From ATX-6F1 sp943369485 (GTDB taxonomy: Bacteria > Cyanobacteriota > Cyanobacteriia > PCC-6307 > Cyanobiaceae): 64,000 bases of DNA. The stretch spans positions 62,001-126,000 of the forward strand of contig CALRNH020000006.1 in NCBI GenBank assembly GCA_943369485.1, in the 5' to 3' direction. A program made the position numbers and the translations under genes. Below the pieces are notes generated by a model. The model ran no database searches and had not been told where the DNA came from. It was given only the letters and a program-made list of their open reading frames with translations. Below, piece after piece: positions 43,846 to 52,606 of this stretch. Positions within the stretch are counted from its first letter, which is position 1. Each line of letters opens with the position of its first letter.

Positions 43846-44696
43846 TGGGCGTCTGGCCTGAGTCCTACCAGCAGGCCTGGACGCTGCGGGGACCTGTGGA
43901 GCGAGCTGGCGTGGGGTTGCACAGCGGCGCCAGCACCCGGGTGCGCCTGGAGCCCTGCGAGCGGCCCGGTTTCTGGCTGGGGGCCCTGGGGAAGGGCTCC
44001 AAAGGCCTGAATCGGCTGCACCCCAATCAGGTCAAGGACACGCGGCTCTGCACGGCCCTGCAGGTGGACCAGCAGCGGCTGGCCACCGTGGAGCATCTTC
44101 TGGCGGCCCTGGTGGGTACAGGCCTGACCCATGTGGAGGTGTGGGTGGAGGGGGAGGAGGTGCCCCTGCTGGATGGTTCGGCCCAGGGCTGGGTGGAAGC
44201 GATCGCTGAGGCAGGGCTGCATGTGTTGGGGGATCGGGAACCTCTGCAGGTCCTGGAGGCGCCGATCTGTGTGCATCAGGGTCTGGGTTTCCTCACCGCC
44301 ATCCCCAGCGACCAGGTGCGCCTGGCGGCCGCCGTGGAGTACCCCCAGGCCGCGATCGGCCGCCAGCTGTTCAGCCTCGACCTCAGCCCCGAAAGTTTCG
44401 TAGCGGAGCTGGCGCCGGCCCGCACCTTCGGCTTCCGCGAGCAGATCGAGCAGTTGCGTTCCGCCGGCTTGATCCAGGGCGGGGCCCTGGACAATGCCTT
44501 GGTCTGCGACGGGGACCACTGGATCAATCCGCCCCTGCGCTTTGCTGACGAACCGGTGCGCCATAAGCTTCTGGACCTGCTGGGGGACCTGGCACTGGTG
44601 GGCCTTCCCCAGGCCCAGGTGTTCGCCTACCGCGGGTCCCATGGGCTTCACACGTCCATGGCCGCGGCCCTTGCTGCCCAGTTCCGCCCCTTCTGA
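43845..44696 (+). CDS. lpxC: UDP-3-O-acyl-N-acetylglucosamine deacetylase
   Basis: A 283-residue zinc enzyme that commits UDP-acyl-GlcNAc to lipid A. The STVEHLLAALVGTGLTHVEVWVEG region is represented by ATVEHLLAALVGTGLTHVEV (zinc His near 80), EVPLLDGSA follows, then the second domain with ARTFGFREQIEQLRSAGLIQGG and the zinc-ligand HKLLDLLGDLAL segment. GTG 43845 shares its first base with the omp85 stop (TAGTG), showing tight coupling. Its C-terminal HGLH motif contains the catalytic His. Confidence 0.96.
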   Translation: MGVWPESYQQAWTLRGPVERAGVGLHSGASTRVRLEPCERPGFWLGALGKGSKGLNRLHPNQVKDTRLCTALQVDQQRLATVEHLLAALVGTGLTHVEVWVEGEEVPLLDGSAQGWVEAIAEAGLHVLGDREPLQVLEAPICVHQGLGFLTAIPSDQVRLAAAVEYPQAAIGRQLFSLDLSPESFVAELAPARTFGFREQIEQLRSAGLIQGGALDNALVCDGDHWINPPLRFADEPVRHKLLDLLGDLALVGLPQAQVFAYRGSHGLHTSMAAALAAQFRPF

Positions 44697-44701
44697 CTCC
44701 C

Positions 44702-45157
44702 TTGTCCCTGTCCCCCGCCGGCGCCCCGATCCTCACCAGTGAGCAGATTCTCTCCCTGCTGCCCCATCGCTTCCCCTTCGCCTTGGTGGACCGGGTGATC
44801 GAGCATGAACCCGGCAAGCGGGCGGTCGCGATCAAGAACGTGACGCTCAACGAGCCCCAGTTCCAGGGCCATTTCCCTGGGCGGCCGCTGATGCCGGGGG
44901 TGTTGATCGTGGAGGCCATGGCCCAGGTGGGGGGGCTGATCGTGATCCAGATGCCTGAGTTCGAGAAAGGGCTGTTCGTGTTCGCCGGCATCGATGGGGT
45001 CCGTTTCCGCCGGCCGGTGGTGCCGGGCGATCAGCTGCGGATCAGTTGTGAGTTGCTCAGCCTCAAGCGCAAGCGCTTTGGCAAAGTGCACGCCGAGGCC
45101 ACCGTCGATGGTGACCTGGTCTGCGCCGGGGAATTGATGTTCTCTCTGATGCAATAA
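44702..45157 (+). CDS. fabZ: 3-hydroxyacyl-[acyl-carrier-protein] dehydratase
   Basis: A 151-residue hot-dog-fold dehydratase of fatty acid synthesis. The LLPHRFPFALVDRV start region, catalytic His57 in GHFPGRPLMPGVLIVEAMAQ, and catalytic Glu71 are present. Only TTG (44702) offers a start in the short gap after lpxC. The lpxC-fabZ-lpxA order links lipid A and phospholipid precursor supply, as in many bacteria. Confidence 0.96.
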   Translation: MSLSPAGAPILTSEQILSLLPHRFPFALVDRVIEHEPGKRAVAIKNVTLNEPQFQGHFPGRPLMPGVLIVEAMAQVGGLIVIQMPEFEKGLFVFAGIDGVRFRRPVVPGDQLRISCELLSLKRKRFGKVHAEATVDGDLVCAGELMFSLMQ

Positions 45158-45161
45158 GACG

Positions 45162-45986
45162 ATGACGTCCTCGGCAGTTCAGGTGAGCATTCATCCCACC
45201 GCGGTGGTCGACCCCCGCGCCGAGCTGGAGGCCGGCGTGGTGGTGGGCCCCTACACGGTGATCGGTCCCGATGTGGTGATCGGCGCCGGAAGCACCCTCG
45301 GCCCCCACGTGGTGATCGATGGCCACGTGCGCATGGGCAAGGGCAACAGGATCTTCCCTGGGGCCTGCATCGGCCTGGAACCCCAGGATCTCAAGTACAA
45401 CGGCGCCCCCACCGAGGTGGTGATCGGGGACGACAACGCCATTCGCGAGTGCGTCACGATCAACCGCGCCACCGCCGAAGGGGAGCAGACCCGGATTGGC
45501 AGCGGAAATCTGCTGATGGCCTACAGCCACCTCGGCCACAACTGCCAGCTGGGCGACCGCATCGTGGTGGCCAACAACGTCGCCATCGCCGGCCATGTGC
45601 TGATCGGCGATCGGGCGGTGATCGGCGGGGTGCTCGGCATCCACCAGTTCGTGCACATCGGCACGTTGGCGATGGTCGGTGGCATGAGCCGCATCGACCG
45701 GGACATCCCACCGTTTGCGATCGTCGAGGGCCACCCTGGCCGGTTGCGGGGGCTCAACCGCGTGGGCCTCAAGCGCAGCGGCCTTGATCGCCAGGACGGC
45801 GGCGAGCAGCTGCGCCAGCTGCAGGAGGTCTGGAACATGATCTACCGGGGCGAATGGGTGCTGGCCGAAGCCCTGCGGCAGGTGCGCGCGCTCGAACTGT
45901 TGCCCGCCGCCGAGGAGTTGTGTGCCTTCCTGGAGTCGTCGATCCAGCCCGGCCGCCGGGGCCCCTTGCCTGCCCAGCGTTCATGA
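45162..45986 (+). CDS. lpxA: UDP-N-acetylglucosamine acyltransferase
   Basis: A 274-residue left-handed parallel beta-helix enzyme that starts lipid A synthesis. Hexapeptide repeats are seen throughout the first 190 residues (for example VGPYTVIGPDVVIGAGSTLGPHVVIDGHVRMG), the catalytic His lies in AYSHLGHNCQLGDR, and the C-terminal helical domain follows. It starts 4 bases after fabZ, and its stop overlaps the lpxB start by ATGA. Confidence 0.96.
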   Translation: MTSSAVQVSIHPTAVVDPRAELEAGVVVGPYTVIGPDVVIGAGSTLGPHVVIDGHVRMGKGNRIFPGACIGLEPQDLKYNGAPTEVVIGDDNAIRECVTINRATAEGEQTRIGSGNLLMAYSHLGHNCQLGDRIVVANNVAIAGHVLIGDRAVIGGVLGIHQFVHIGTLAMVGGMSRIDRDIPPFAIVEGHPGRLRGLNRVGLKRSGLDRQDGGEQLRQLQEVWNMIYRGEWVLAEALRQVRALELLPAAEELCAFLESSIQPGRRGPLPAQRS

Positions 45987-47188
45987 GTCGACTGCTGATC
46001 AGCACCGGTGAGGTGTCCGGGGACCTCCAGGGCGGCTTGCTGATCGAAGCGCTCCACAGGGAGGCCCGGCGGCGGGGCCAGCCTCTGGAGATTGTGGCCC
46101 TGGGGGGTGAGCGCATGGAGCGGGCCGGCGCCCAACTCCTGGCCAACACCGCCTCGATGGGATCCATCGGCCTCTGGGAAGTGCTGCCGCTCGTGCTTCC
46201 CACCCTGCGGCTGCAGCGAAGGGTGGGCCGCTGGTTGAGGGATCACCCCCCCGATGGCCTGGTGCTGATCGACTACGTCGGCGCCAACGTCAACCTGGGC
46301 CGCCGGCTCAAGCGCCTCAACCCCGACCTGCCGATCATCTACTACATCGCCCCCCAGGAATGGGCCTGGCGTTTTGGCGAGGGCAGCACCACCCACCTGA
46401 TCGCCTTCACCGACAGGATCCTGGCGATCTTCCCCGAGGAGGCCCGCTTCTACGCCGCCCAGGGCGCCCGGGTGAGCTGGGTGGGCCACCCCCTGCTCGA
46501 CACCCTGGAGAATCAACCCAGCCGTGAGGACGCCCGGCGCCAGCTGGGACTGACAGGCGACCAGCGCCTGCTGCTGGTCTCGCCCGCTTCCCGAGCCCAG
46601 GAGCTGCGTTACCTGCTGCCCCCGTTGGTGGCGGCGGCGGCCAGGCTGCAGCGCTGCTTTCCGCACCTGCGAGTGATCGTGCCGGCGGGTCTGGCGGGCT
46701 TTGAGGGCCCCCTGAAACGGGCCGTGGCGGCCGTGGGACTTGATGCCACGGTGGTGCCGGCCGCGGAGGCGAACCGTCTGCGGCCCGTGCTCTACGCGGC
46801 GACCGACCTGGCCCTGACCAAATCCGGCACGGTGAATCTGGAGCTGGCCCTGCGTGGGGTCCCGCAGGTGGTGGGTTACCGGGTCAGCCGGCCCACGGCC
46901 TTCGTCGCACGCCATCTGCTGCGCTTCGCGGTGCCCCACATTTCCCCGGTCAACCTGGTGCTCAATGAGCGTCTGGTGCCGGAACTCCTGCAGGAACGCC
47001 TCACGGCTGAAGCCATCGAAGCCGAGGCGGCGCCGCTGCTGGAAGAAGGACCGGCGCGCCAGCGCATCCTCGCTGGCTACGGTCGATTGCGGACGGCCCT
47101 CGGGGAAACGGGGGTCACCCAGCGGGCGGCGGCGGCGATCCTCGACCAGTTGCCCGCCTCTGCTCTGCCCTCCATCTCGGCTGTCTGA
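45983..47188 (+). CDS. lpxB: Lipid A disaccharide synthase
   Basis: A 401-residue glycosyltransferase joining two acylated glucosamines. The LLISTGEVSGDLQGGLLIEAL start, the YYIAPQEWAWRFGEG segment, VSWVGHPLLD and the C-terminal KSGTVNLELALRGVPQVVGYRVS motif are diagnostic. ATG 45983 overlaps lpxA; the longer open frame from 45854 is not used. msrA follows with no spacer. Confidence 0.96.
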   Translation: MSRLLISTGEVSGDLQGGLLIEALHREARRRGQPLEIVALGGERMERAGAQLLANTASMGSIGLWEVLPLVLPTLRLQRRVGRWLRDHPPDGLVLIDYVGANVNLGRRLKRLNPDLPIIYYIAPQEWAWRFGEGSTTHLIAFTDRILAIFPEEARFYAAQGARVSWVGHPLLDTLENQPSREDARRQLGLTGDQRLLLVSPASRAQELRYLLPPLVAAAARLQRCFPHLRVIVPAGLAGFEGPLKRAVAAVGLDATVVPAAEANRLRPVLYAATDLALTKSGTVNLELALRGVPQVVGYRVSRPTAFVARHLLRFAVPHISPVNLVLNERLVPELLQERLTAEAIEAEAAPLLEEGPARQRILAGYGRLRTALGETGVTQRAAAAILDQLPASALPSISAV

Positions 47189-47836
47189 ATGGGACCAGCA
47201 TCCGCCCTGATCCTTCGCCCCCTCGCCCTGGCTCTGGTGCTGTTGCTGGCTCTGGCGGCGCCTGCCCAGGCGGCGATCGAGGAGGCGGTGTTCGCCGGTG
47301 GCTGCTTCTGGTGCCTGGAGCACGACCTGGAGGGTTTGCCTGGGGTGCTGGAGGCGGTCAGCGGCTACAGCGGTGGTCCGGGGAGCAAGCCCAGCTACGC
47401 CCAGGTGTCGGCAGGGGGTACCGGTCACCAGGAAAGCGTCAAGGTGCGTTTCGATCCGGCCCGTCTCAGTTATCCCACCCTGCTGCGCAGTTACTGGCGC
47501 AACGTGGACGCCCTCGATGGGGCAGGGCAGTTCTGCGACCGCGGCGATTCCTACCGCCCGGTGATCTTCACCAGCGGAGCCAGCCAGGCGGAGCAGGCCC
47601 GCGCCAGCCTGCTTGCCGCGGGGCGCGAATTGAGACGCCCTCCTGCGGCGTTGAAGCTGCAGATTCGCCCCGCTGCGGCATTTTGGCCCGCCGAGGAGTA
47701 TCACCAGAACTTCGCTGAACGCAACTCCCTCAGATACAACTACTACCGCTGGTCCTGCGGTCGTGACAGGCGTCTAGACCAGCTCTGGGGGGCCAGGGCT
47801 CGAACAGCCATGCCCTGGGGTGCACCGGCGAAGTGA
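47189..47836 (+). CDS. msrA: Peptide-methionine (S)-S-oxide reductase, exported
   Basis: A 215-residue MsrA with an N-terminal signal peptide (hydrophobic LALALVLLLALAAPAQA, residues 11-28). The catalytic Cys39 lies in GGCFWCLE, followed by GVLEAVSGYSGG, GHQESVKVRFDP and AEEYHQNF. It repairs the S form of methionine sulfoxide in an extracytoplasmic compartment. ATG 47189 starts at the base after the lpxB stop, so it is likely in the envelope operon. It pairs in function with the exported MsrB at 12099. Confidence 0.95.
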   Translation: MGPASALILRPLALALVLLLALAAPAQAAIEEAVFAGGCFWCLEHDLEGLPGVLEAVSGYSGGPGSKPSYAQVSAGGTGHQESVKVRFDPARLSYPTLLRSYWRNVDALDGAGQFCDRGDSYRPVIFTSGASQAEQARASLLAAGRELRRPPAALKLQIRPAAAFWPAEEYHQNFAERNSLRYNYYRWSCGRDRRLDQLWGARARTAMPWGAPAK

Positions 47837-47987
47837 CGATCGGGGGGGGCAGCCTCTCCATAGCTGGATAACAAGGTGACGAACGTCCCCGCCGATGGGT
47901 TCTCCTCTTGGAGCGCGATCAGTCCTTTTGCCTAGACCATTGAGCCCTGATGTCCTTAATGTGATTTCAGCGCAAGCGCCGTTGGCG

Positions 47988-48206
47988 ATGTATCTGCTGA
48001 CGATCAAGGAAGGCCTGATGACCCGCCATGTGGGTCCATACGAAAGCCCCAAGCAGGCTGCTGATGATCTCGATCGCCTGCTGGCCTCCTGCAGCGATCG
48101 CGCCCGCTGGCAGATCCACGCCCTGGAATCACCCGCCGGGTCGCAGGAGAGCCATCTCGGGGAGCGAGGACGGGCTTCAGCTGGGGTTGCGGGGATAGCC
48201 GCGTAG
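47988..48206 (+). CDS. Small conserved-looking protein, function unknown
   Basis: A 72-residue protein beginning MYLLTIKEGLMTRHVGPYES, followed by a helix (AADDLDRLLASC) and RWQIHALESP. I recall similar small proteins in Synechococcus and Cyanobium but cannot name a family. ATG 47988 was chosen; the frame is open to 47895. It follows msrA after about 150 bases and overlaps the membrane protein at 48177 tail to tail by 30 bases; its last 15 residues may be divergent sequence. Confidence 0.6.
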   Translation: MYLLTIKEGLMTRHVGPYESPKQAADDLDRLLASCSDRARWQIHALESPAGSQESHLGERGRASAGVAGIAA

Positions 48207-48410
48207 AAGGCCACTTTCGATCATCAGACCCACGCCGGCGGTCACGCAGATCAGGCTGAGGGTGCCGTACCAGAACCAGGGGCCGTGGGGCTGGCCAAGC
48301 GCCTGCTGGGTCTTGCGCACCACCGCTTCTCCGAACAGGCAAAGCCCCAGGGGTAGCAGCAGCACTCCTGACTGGGCGCGAAGGTACCAACGCAGTTTCT
48401 GAACGGCCAT
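48177..48410 (-). CDS. Small two-helix membrane protein, function unknown
   Basis: A 77-residue protein with two hydrophobic segments (about 13-28 and 44-62) separated by VVRKTQQALGQPHGPWFWY. The frame has a good ATG start, lies between two minus-strand and plus-strand genes, and overlaps the gene at 47988 by 30 bases. It is followed upstream by pepA at 48441 in the same direction. No known family is recognised. Confidence 0.6.
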   Translation of the reverse strand: MAVQKLRWYLRAQSGVLLLPLGLCLFGEAVVRKTQQALGQPHGPWFWYGTLSLICVTAGVGLMIESGLLRGYPRNPS

Positions 48411-48440
48411 GGCTTGGGTCAGGCGTCAGCGCAGCCCAAC

Positions 48441-49934
48441 CTAAGCCGGGCCTCCGTTCGCCACCCAGTTCACCAGGGTGCGCACCCCGAATCCCGTGGC
48501 CCCGGCTGGATCGAGCCCCCGGCCCTTGTCGCTCCAGACGGTGCCGGCGATGTCCAGGTGGGCCCAGGCCAGATCCGGCCGCACGAACTCCTGCAGGAAC
48601 AGGGCGGCCGTGATTGACCCCCCGGGCCGCGGGCCGGTGTTCTTGAGGTCGGCCACGGGGCTCTTGAGCCCTTCCTTGTAGGAGGCCTGCAGGGGCAGGC
48701 GCCAGAAGCTCTCGCCGCATTCGCGGCCGGCTTTCACCAGGGAATCGGCCAGGCTGTCGCTGGGACTCCAGAGCCCAGCGATTTCCTCCCCCAGGGCGAT
48801 CACGACGGCGCCGGTGAGGGTGGCCAGGTCGACCACGGCGTCGAGCTCCAGCTTGCCGGCATAGACCAGGGCGTCCGCCAGGGTGAGCCGGCCCTCGGCG
48901 TCGGTGTTGTTGACCTCGATCGTCTTGCCGTTGGAGGCGGTGACGATGTCCCCGGGGTGAAGGGCGTCGCCGCTGATCATGTTTTCGCAGGCGGCCACGA
49001 TCACGTGCACCTCGATCCCGTCTGGCTTCAGTTCGGCGATCGCCCGCGCTGCCCCGAGCACGGCGGCGCTGCCGCCCATGTCGTACTTCATCATCTCGAT
49101 CTGGGAGCCCGCCGTTTTGAGGTTGTAGCCACCGGAATCGAAGGTGAGCCCCTTGCCCACCAGGGCCACCCGGCGGCGCACTTCTCCGCTTGGGCGGTAG
49201 GTGAGGTGGATGAACTTCGGCGGCAGGCTTGAGGCCCGGCTCACCGCCAGGTAGGCGCCCATGCCCAGGGCCTCGCAGTCGGCGCGCTCCAGCACCTTGA
49301 GCTCCAGGTCGAAGTCCTGTGCGATGGCGGCGGCGGTGTCCGCCAGGGCCTGGGGGGTGACCACATTGGGGGGGGCCGCCACCAACTCCCGGGCCAGTTC
49401 CACGCCGGCGCAGGTGGCCCCCACCGCTGCCAGGGCAGCATCGTGGACGGCATCGAAGCCCAGCAGGCTCACCCGCTCGGGCAGGGAGCGGGGCTCAGCC
49501 TCACTCTTGAAGCGCTGGTCAACAAAAAGGCTCAGGCGCACGGCGCAGGCGATGGCGCTGGCCGCCGCCGCTGGCTCTGGTCCCGTGAGCGGCAGCGCCA
49601 GGCCCAGGTCTTTGGCGCCGGCTGCCAGGGCCGCCTTGGCAGCGGTAGCGGCGGCCCGCCTCAGGCCGCCCAGATCGAAGGTTTCGGCCTCCCCCAGCCC
49701 CACCAGCAGCAGTGTGCTGGGGCGACCTCCCAGCCAGTCGAAGCTGACCACGTCACCCAGCTTGGCCTTGAAGCGGCGTTGCTCCAGCCGCTCCTTCAGC
49801 CCTGGGCCGAAGCGGGCCTCCAGGGCCTCAAGGGTGGTGCCGTCATCACCGCTGAACAGACCAACCGCCAGGGTGTCACCGTCCCCGCTGCTGGCCCAGC
49901 TGCTGACATCGGCGGGGGTGCAGCGAAACTCCAT
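48441..49934 (-). CDS. pepA: Leucyl aminopeptidase (M17)
   Basis: A 497-residue cytosolic aminopeptidase with two metals. The C-terminal catalytic domain has VGKGLTFDSGGYNLK (active-site Lys and ligand Asp), KYDMGGSAAVLGA, and the M17 signature NTDAEGRLTLADAL (near 328-341), followed by LTGAVVIALG. The N-terminal domain is complete. ATG 49934 gives MEFRCTPADVSSWASS. It stands between the small membrane protein and the GIY-YIG gene. Confidence 0.96.
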   Translation of the reverse strand: MEFRCTPADVSSWASSGDGDTLAVGLFSGDDGTTLEALEARFGPGLKERLEQRRFKAKLGDVVSFDWLGGRPSTLLLVGLGEAETFDLGGLRRAAATAAKAALAAGAKDLGLALPLTGPEPAAAASAIACAVRLSLFVDQRFKSEAEPRSLPERVSLLGFDAVHDAALAAVGATCAGVELARELVAAPPNVVTPQALADTAAAIAQDFDLELKVLERADCEALGMGAYLAVSRASSLPPKFIHLTYRPSGEVRRRVALVGKGLTFDSGGYNLKTAGSQIEMMKYDMGGSAAVLGAARAIAELKPDGIEVHVIVAACENMISGDALHPGDIVTASNGKTIEVNNTDAEGRLTLADALVYAGKLELDAVVDLATLTGAVVIALGEEIAGLWSPSDSLADSLVKAGRECGESFWRLPLQASYKEGLKSPVADLKNTGPRPGGSITAALFLQEFVRPDLAWAHLDIAGTVWSDKGRGLDPAGATGFGVRTLVNWVANGGPA

Positions 49935-50006
49935 CGTTGGGCCAGATCGGACGCCGCGATCGTAGCCAGTGCTTCCTTAGGCACCGCTGCGCTCAGGGTG
50001 CTTCGC

Positions 50007-50621
50007 TCAAGCTGGTTCGGCGTGGAAGGGGGTCGCCCAGCGCCGGCGGGTTTCCTTGTTGAAGGGCGGCTGCCAGAGCTGGATCAGGGCCTGCTCCAGC
50101 TCCCGCCGGGGCCGTACGGCCTTGGGCACATCGAACCAGAAGCGGATGCTCAGGCGGCCCGTGAGCCCTGCGCTGGCGGTTGCCTCGCCGTAGGCGGCCA
50201 GGTAGTCCTTGCAGTCGTGCTCCCCTTTCCAGCGCTGCTCGGCGCGGCCCGTTTCGCCGACGTACAGCAGCAAGGGGGAGGTCAGATGGGGCGGCTGATC
50301 GATCACCACATAGAGGGCGGCCCCCCGCTGGGGCCGCTCCGGCCAGCGCCAGAACTGCAGGCTCTGGGGGGTGAGGGCCAGGGGCGCGAACGCGGCGGCC
50401 AGCTTCGCGCAGCTCCCGCCTGCGTGGGCGAACAGATCGGCCTGGGCCGGCCCTGGTGGGCCTGAAGCGCTGGCGGCCTCGAACAGGGGGCGCTGGAAGG
50501 TGATCAGCCGCTGCTGCCACTGCTCCAGTTGGTGGCGCAACAGCGGCAGCTCCGGGGCGGCGGGGGTGTTCCCCAGGGAGATGGGGGCCTGCGGGCCGAA
50601 CAGATCCCCCTGGCGAGCCAT
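50007..50621 (-). CDS. GIY-YIG nuclease-like protein
   Basis: A 204-residue protein with a GIY-YIG-type core in its second half: ALYVVIDQPPH and LLLYVGETGRAEQRWKGEHDCKDYL supply the two Y-containing strands and the Arg; Glu in ELEQALIQLWQPPFNKETRRRW may be the metal-binding catalytic residue followed by the conserved Asn. The first 90 residues are unlike known domains. Its DNA or RNA target is unknown. Its stop and the HhH-gene start are on the same strand in the order HhH gene, then this gene, 1 base apart, so the pair is likely coupled. Confidence 0.78.
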   Translation of the reverse strand: MARQGDLFGPQAPISLGNTPAAPELPLLRHQLEQWQQRLITFQRPLFEAASASGPPGPAQADLFAHAGGSCAKLAAAFAPLALTPQSLQFWRWPERPQRGAALYVVIDQPPHLTSPLLLYVGETGRAEQRWKGEHDCKDYLAAYGEATASAGLTGRLSIRFWFDVPKAVRPRRELEQALIQLWQPPFNKETRRRWATPFHAEPA

Positions 50622-50622
50622 T

Positions 50623-51321
50623 TCAGCGGCCGCCCGCTTCAGGTCTGGGCAGGCTGGGCCCCACCGGCCCGGTGCCGAAGCGGACCTTGCCGATCAGCTC
50701 CTCGACCACATCGGCGGGCAATTGCAGCCGCTGCTGCAGATCGGCCAGATCCAGGAAGCCCCCCCGCTGGCGCTCCCGCAGCAGCCGTTGGTTCCGCTCT
50801 CCGGAGAGGCCCAGGCGCCGCTCCAGCTGTTCGCCGCTGGCCTGGTTGAGGTCCAGCGGGGGCGGGCCCGCCTTGGGCGGATCGGCGTACCAGCTGAAGC
50901 GCAGCAGCGGCTGCCAGCCCCGCAGCACAGGCTCCGGCAGCTCCAGCAACCGTTGCAGATCCTCGGGCCCGCTCAGTTGCACGCCGCCCGCTTGAAGGCG
51001 CAGCAGCAGGTCCACCTGGCGTGGGGTGCAGCCCGGCAAGCGCAGCCAGTCGGCGGCGGTGGCCCTGTTCACATCGAGATGCCAGCCCAGGGCGGCGGCA
51101 TGGGCGACCTCCTCGAAGCTGCGCAGGCGCAGGGCGGGGTTCTGGCGCAGTTTCAGGGCCAGCAACTCGCGCTCGATCCGCTCGGCCTCAGCCTCTGGAG
51201 AATCCCCAGCGGCGGCGGGCCCTTCTCCAGCGCCATGGCTGCGGCCGCGTTCCGCCGGCAGCTGGCCCGTGGCCTCCAGCAGACGGCGGGCGATGGGATC
51301 CAACCAGTGGCCCTTGGCCAT
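50623..51321 (-). CDS. Protein with two helix-hairpin-helix modules (ComEA-like)
   Basis: A 232-residue protein. Two helix-hairpin-helix elements are visible: LDVNRATAADWLRLPGCTPRQVDLLLRL and LDLNQASGEQLERRLGLSGERNQRLLRERQRGGF, the pattern of the ComEA DNA-binding domain, each with the conserved Asn-x-Ala start. It lacks a signal peptide and so may act in the cytoplasm on DNA, together with the GIY-YIG protein 1 base downstream. ATG 51321 is preferred to the open frame at 51387. Confidence 0.8.
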   Translation of the reverse strand: MAKGHWLDPIARRLLEATGQLPAERGRSHGAGEGPAAAGDSPEAEAERIERELLALKLRQNPALRLRSFEEVAHAAALGWHLDVNRATAADWLRLPGCTPRQVDLLLRLQAGGVQLSGPEDLQRLLELPEPVLRGWQPLLRFSWYADPPKAGPPPLDLNQASGEQLERRLGLSGERNQRLLRERQRGGFLDLADLQQRLQLPADVVEELIGKVRFGTGPVGPSLPRPEAGGR

Positions 51322-51415
51322 GGGGCGTGGGATCGCGCTGAACTGGGTGGAAGTTAGCGGCAGCGCCACTTCTGTCATGCCACTCATGTCATGACGCTGT
51401 CAGGGCCGGCAACCC

Positions 51416-52120
51416 TCAGGGATTCGGCCAGTTCACCAGGTCGCGGCAGAGCGCCAGTGCCACGGCGTGGGCCCGGTTGCGGGCCTGGAGCTTGAGCAGC
51501 AGGTTGCTGATGTGGGTTTTGATGGTTTGCTCTGAGACCACCAGTGTCTGGGCGATTTCAAGGTTGGTGTAGCCCTTCACCATCAGCTCCAGCACCTCCA
51601 GCTCCCGGGCGGTGGGCAGGTCCAGCAGCTCAGGGCCCGCGCCGCGGTGGCTCTCGCGCAGCAGGTCCCGCAGCTCCTGATCGATGTAGAGGCCGCCGCC
51701 CGGCAGGGCCCGGATCGCGTCGGCCATCGTGCCCAGGCCCATGCGCTTCTCCAGGCAGAGGCCATCGCAGCCGGCCTCCACGGCCCGGCGCAGCAGGGGC
51801 CGGCGGCGGACATCGGCGAGCAGCAGCAGCACCAGGGAGTCCGGGTGCCGTTCCTTGGCGCCGATGGCCAGCTGGATGCCGCAGCCCTGTTCAAGGCGGT
51901 CGCTGGTGATCAGCAAGGTCGGCCGGTGGCGTTCCACCAGGACAAGGCCTTCCCGTTCGGTGGTGGCACCTCCCACCAACTCCGGCCGATGGGGATTGGC
52001 CAGCAAGATGCTGAGCGTGCTGCGATTGCCGAAGCAGGCCAGCACCTTGCGGCCTGCGAGAAGGGCGTTCAGCTGGGCGTGCGTTTCACGCAACGCCACC
52101 AGTCGGGGCGTGAAATCCAT
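51416..52120 (-). CDS. LuxR/NarL-type regulator with receiver-like N-terminus
   Basis: A 234-residue protein. The C-terminal LuxR helix-turn-helix domain is clear (LPTARELEVLELMVKGYTNLEIAQTLVVSEQTIKTHISNLLLKL). The N-terminal half (about 20-150) has an alternating beta-alpha pattern and the segments LLITSDRLEQG and AVEAGCDGLCLEKRMGL like a response-regulator receiver, but a clear phospho-acceptor Asp motif is not obvious; the fold may be a pseudo-receiver. It is divergent from the DUF1825 gene with a spacer of about 100 bases. Confidence 0.85.
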   Translation of the reverse strand: MDFTPRLVALRETHAQLNALLAGRKVLACFGNRSTLSILLANPHRPELVGGATTEREGLVLVERHRPTLLITSDRLEQGCGIQLAIGAKERHPDSLVLLLLADVRRRPLLRRAVEAGCDGLCLEKRMGLGTMADAIRALPGGGLYIDQELRDLLRESHRGAGPELLDLPTARELEVLELMVKGYTNLEIAQTLVVSEQTIKTHISNLLLKLQARNRAHAVALALCRDLVNWPNP

Positions 52121-52219
52121 GGCCCATTCTGTTGTTGGTCCCCGGATACGTCTATCCGTACTCCCCAGGGGTGATCACGCCGATCACAATCGGAGTTGCT
52201 GCTGGGGCCTGCCTGTTCG

Positions 52220-52543
52220 ATGGCATTTTTCGATTCGGAGATCGTCCAGGGGGAGGCCCAACGGCTGTTCAGCGATTACCAGCAGCTGATGGAGCTCGGT
52301 GGCGAGTACGGGAAGTTCGACCGGGAGGGCAAAAAACTGTTCATCGAGCGGATGGAGGAGCTGATGGAGCGCTATCGCGTGTTCATGAAACGCTTCGAGC
52401 TCTCAGAGGATTTCCAGGCCAAGCTCACGGTGGAGCAGTTGCGCACCCAGCTGGGCCAGTTCGGGCTCACCCCCGATGGGATGTTCGCCCAGATGAACCT
52501 GACCCTGGAGCGGATGCGTCGGGAGCTGGAGGCGAGCCTCTGA
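52220..52543 (+). CDS. DUF1825-family protein
   Basis: A 107-residue, helix-rich protein: MAFFDSEIVQGEAQRLFSDYQQLMELGGEYGKFDREGKKLFIERMEE is the known opening of the cyanobacterial DUF1825 family, and the second half ends in a coiled-coil-like NLTLERMRRELEASL. The function is unknown. ATG 52220 gives the family start. tyrS follows after about 60 bases on the same strand. Confidence 0.9.
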   Translation: MAFFDSEIVQGEAQRLFSDYQQLMELGGEYGKFDREGKKLFIERMEELMERYRVFMKRFELSEDFQAKLTVEQLRTQLGQFGLTPDGMFAQMNLTLERMRRELEASL

Positions 52544-52606
52544 AGGTTGAGCCGCCATCGGCTGGCGAAGCGTGGCTGCCTACGATCCGCCCATCGCAGG
52601 GCAGGC

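Noticed and set aside
45842..47704. 620-residue open frame opposite lpxB and msrA
   Set aside because: Antisense shadow of two well-identified genes; no domain features.
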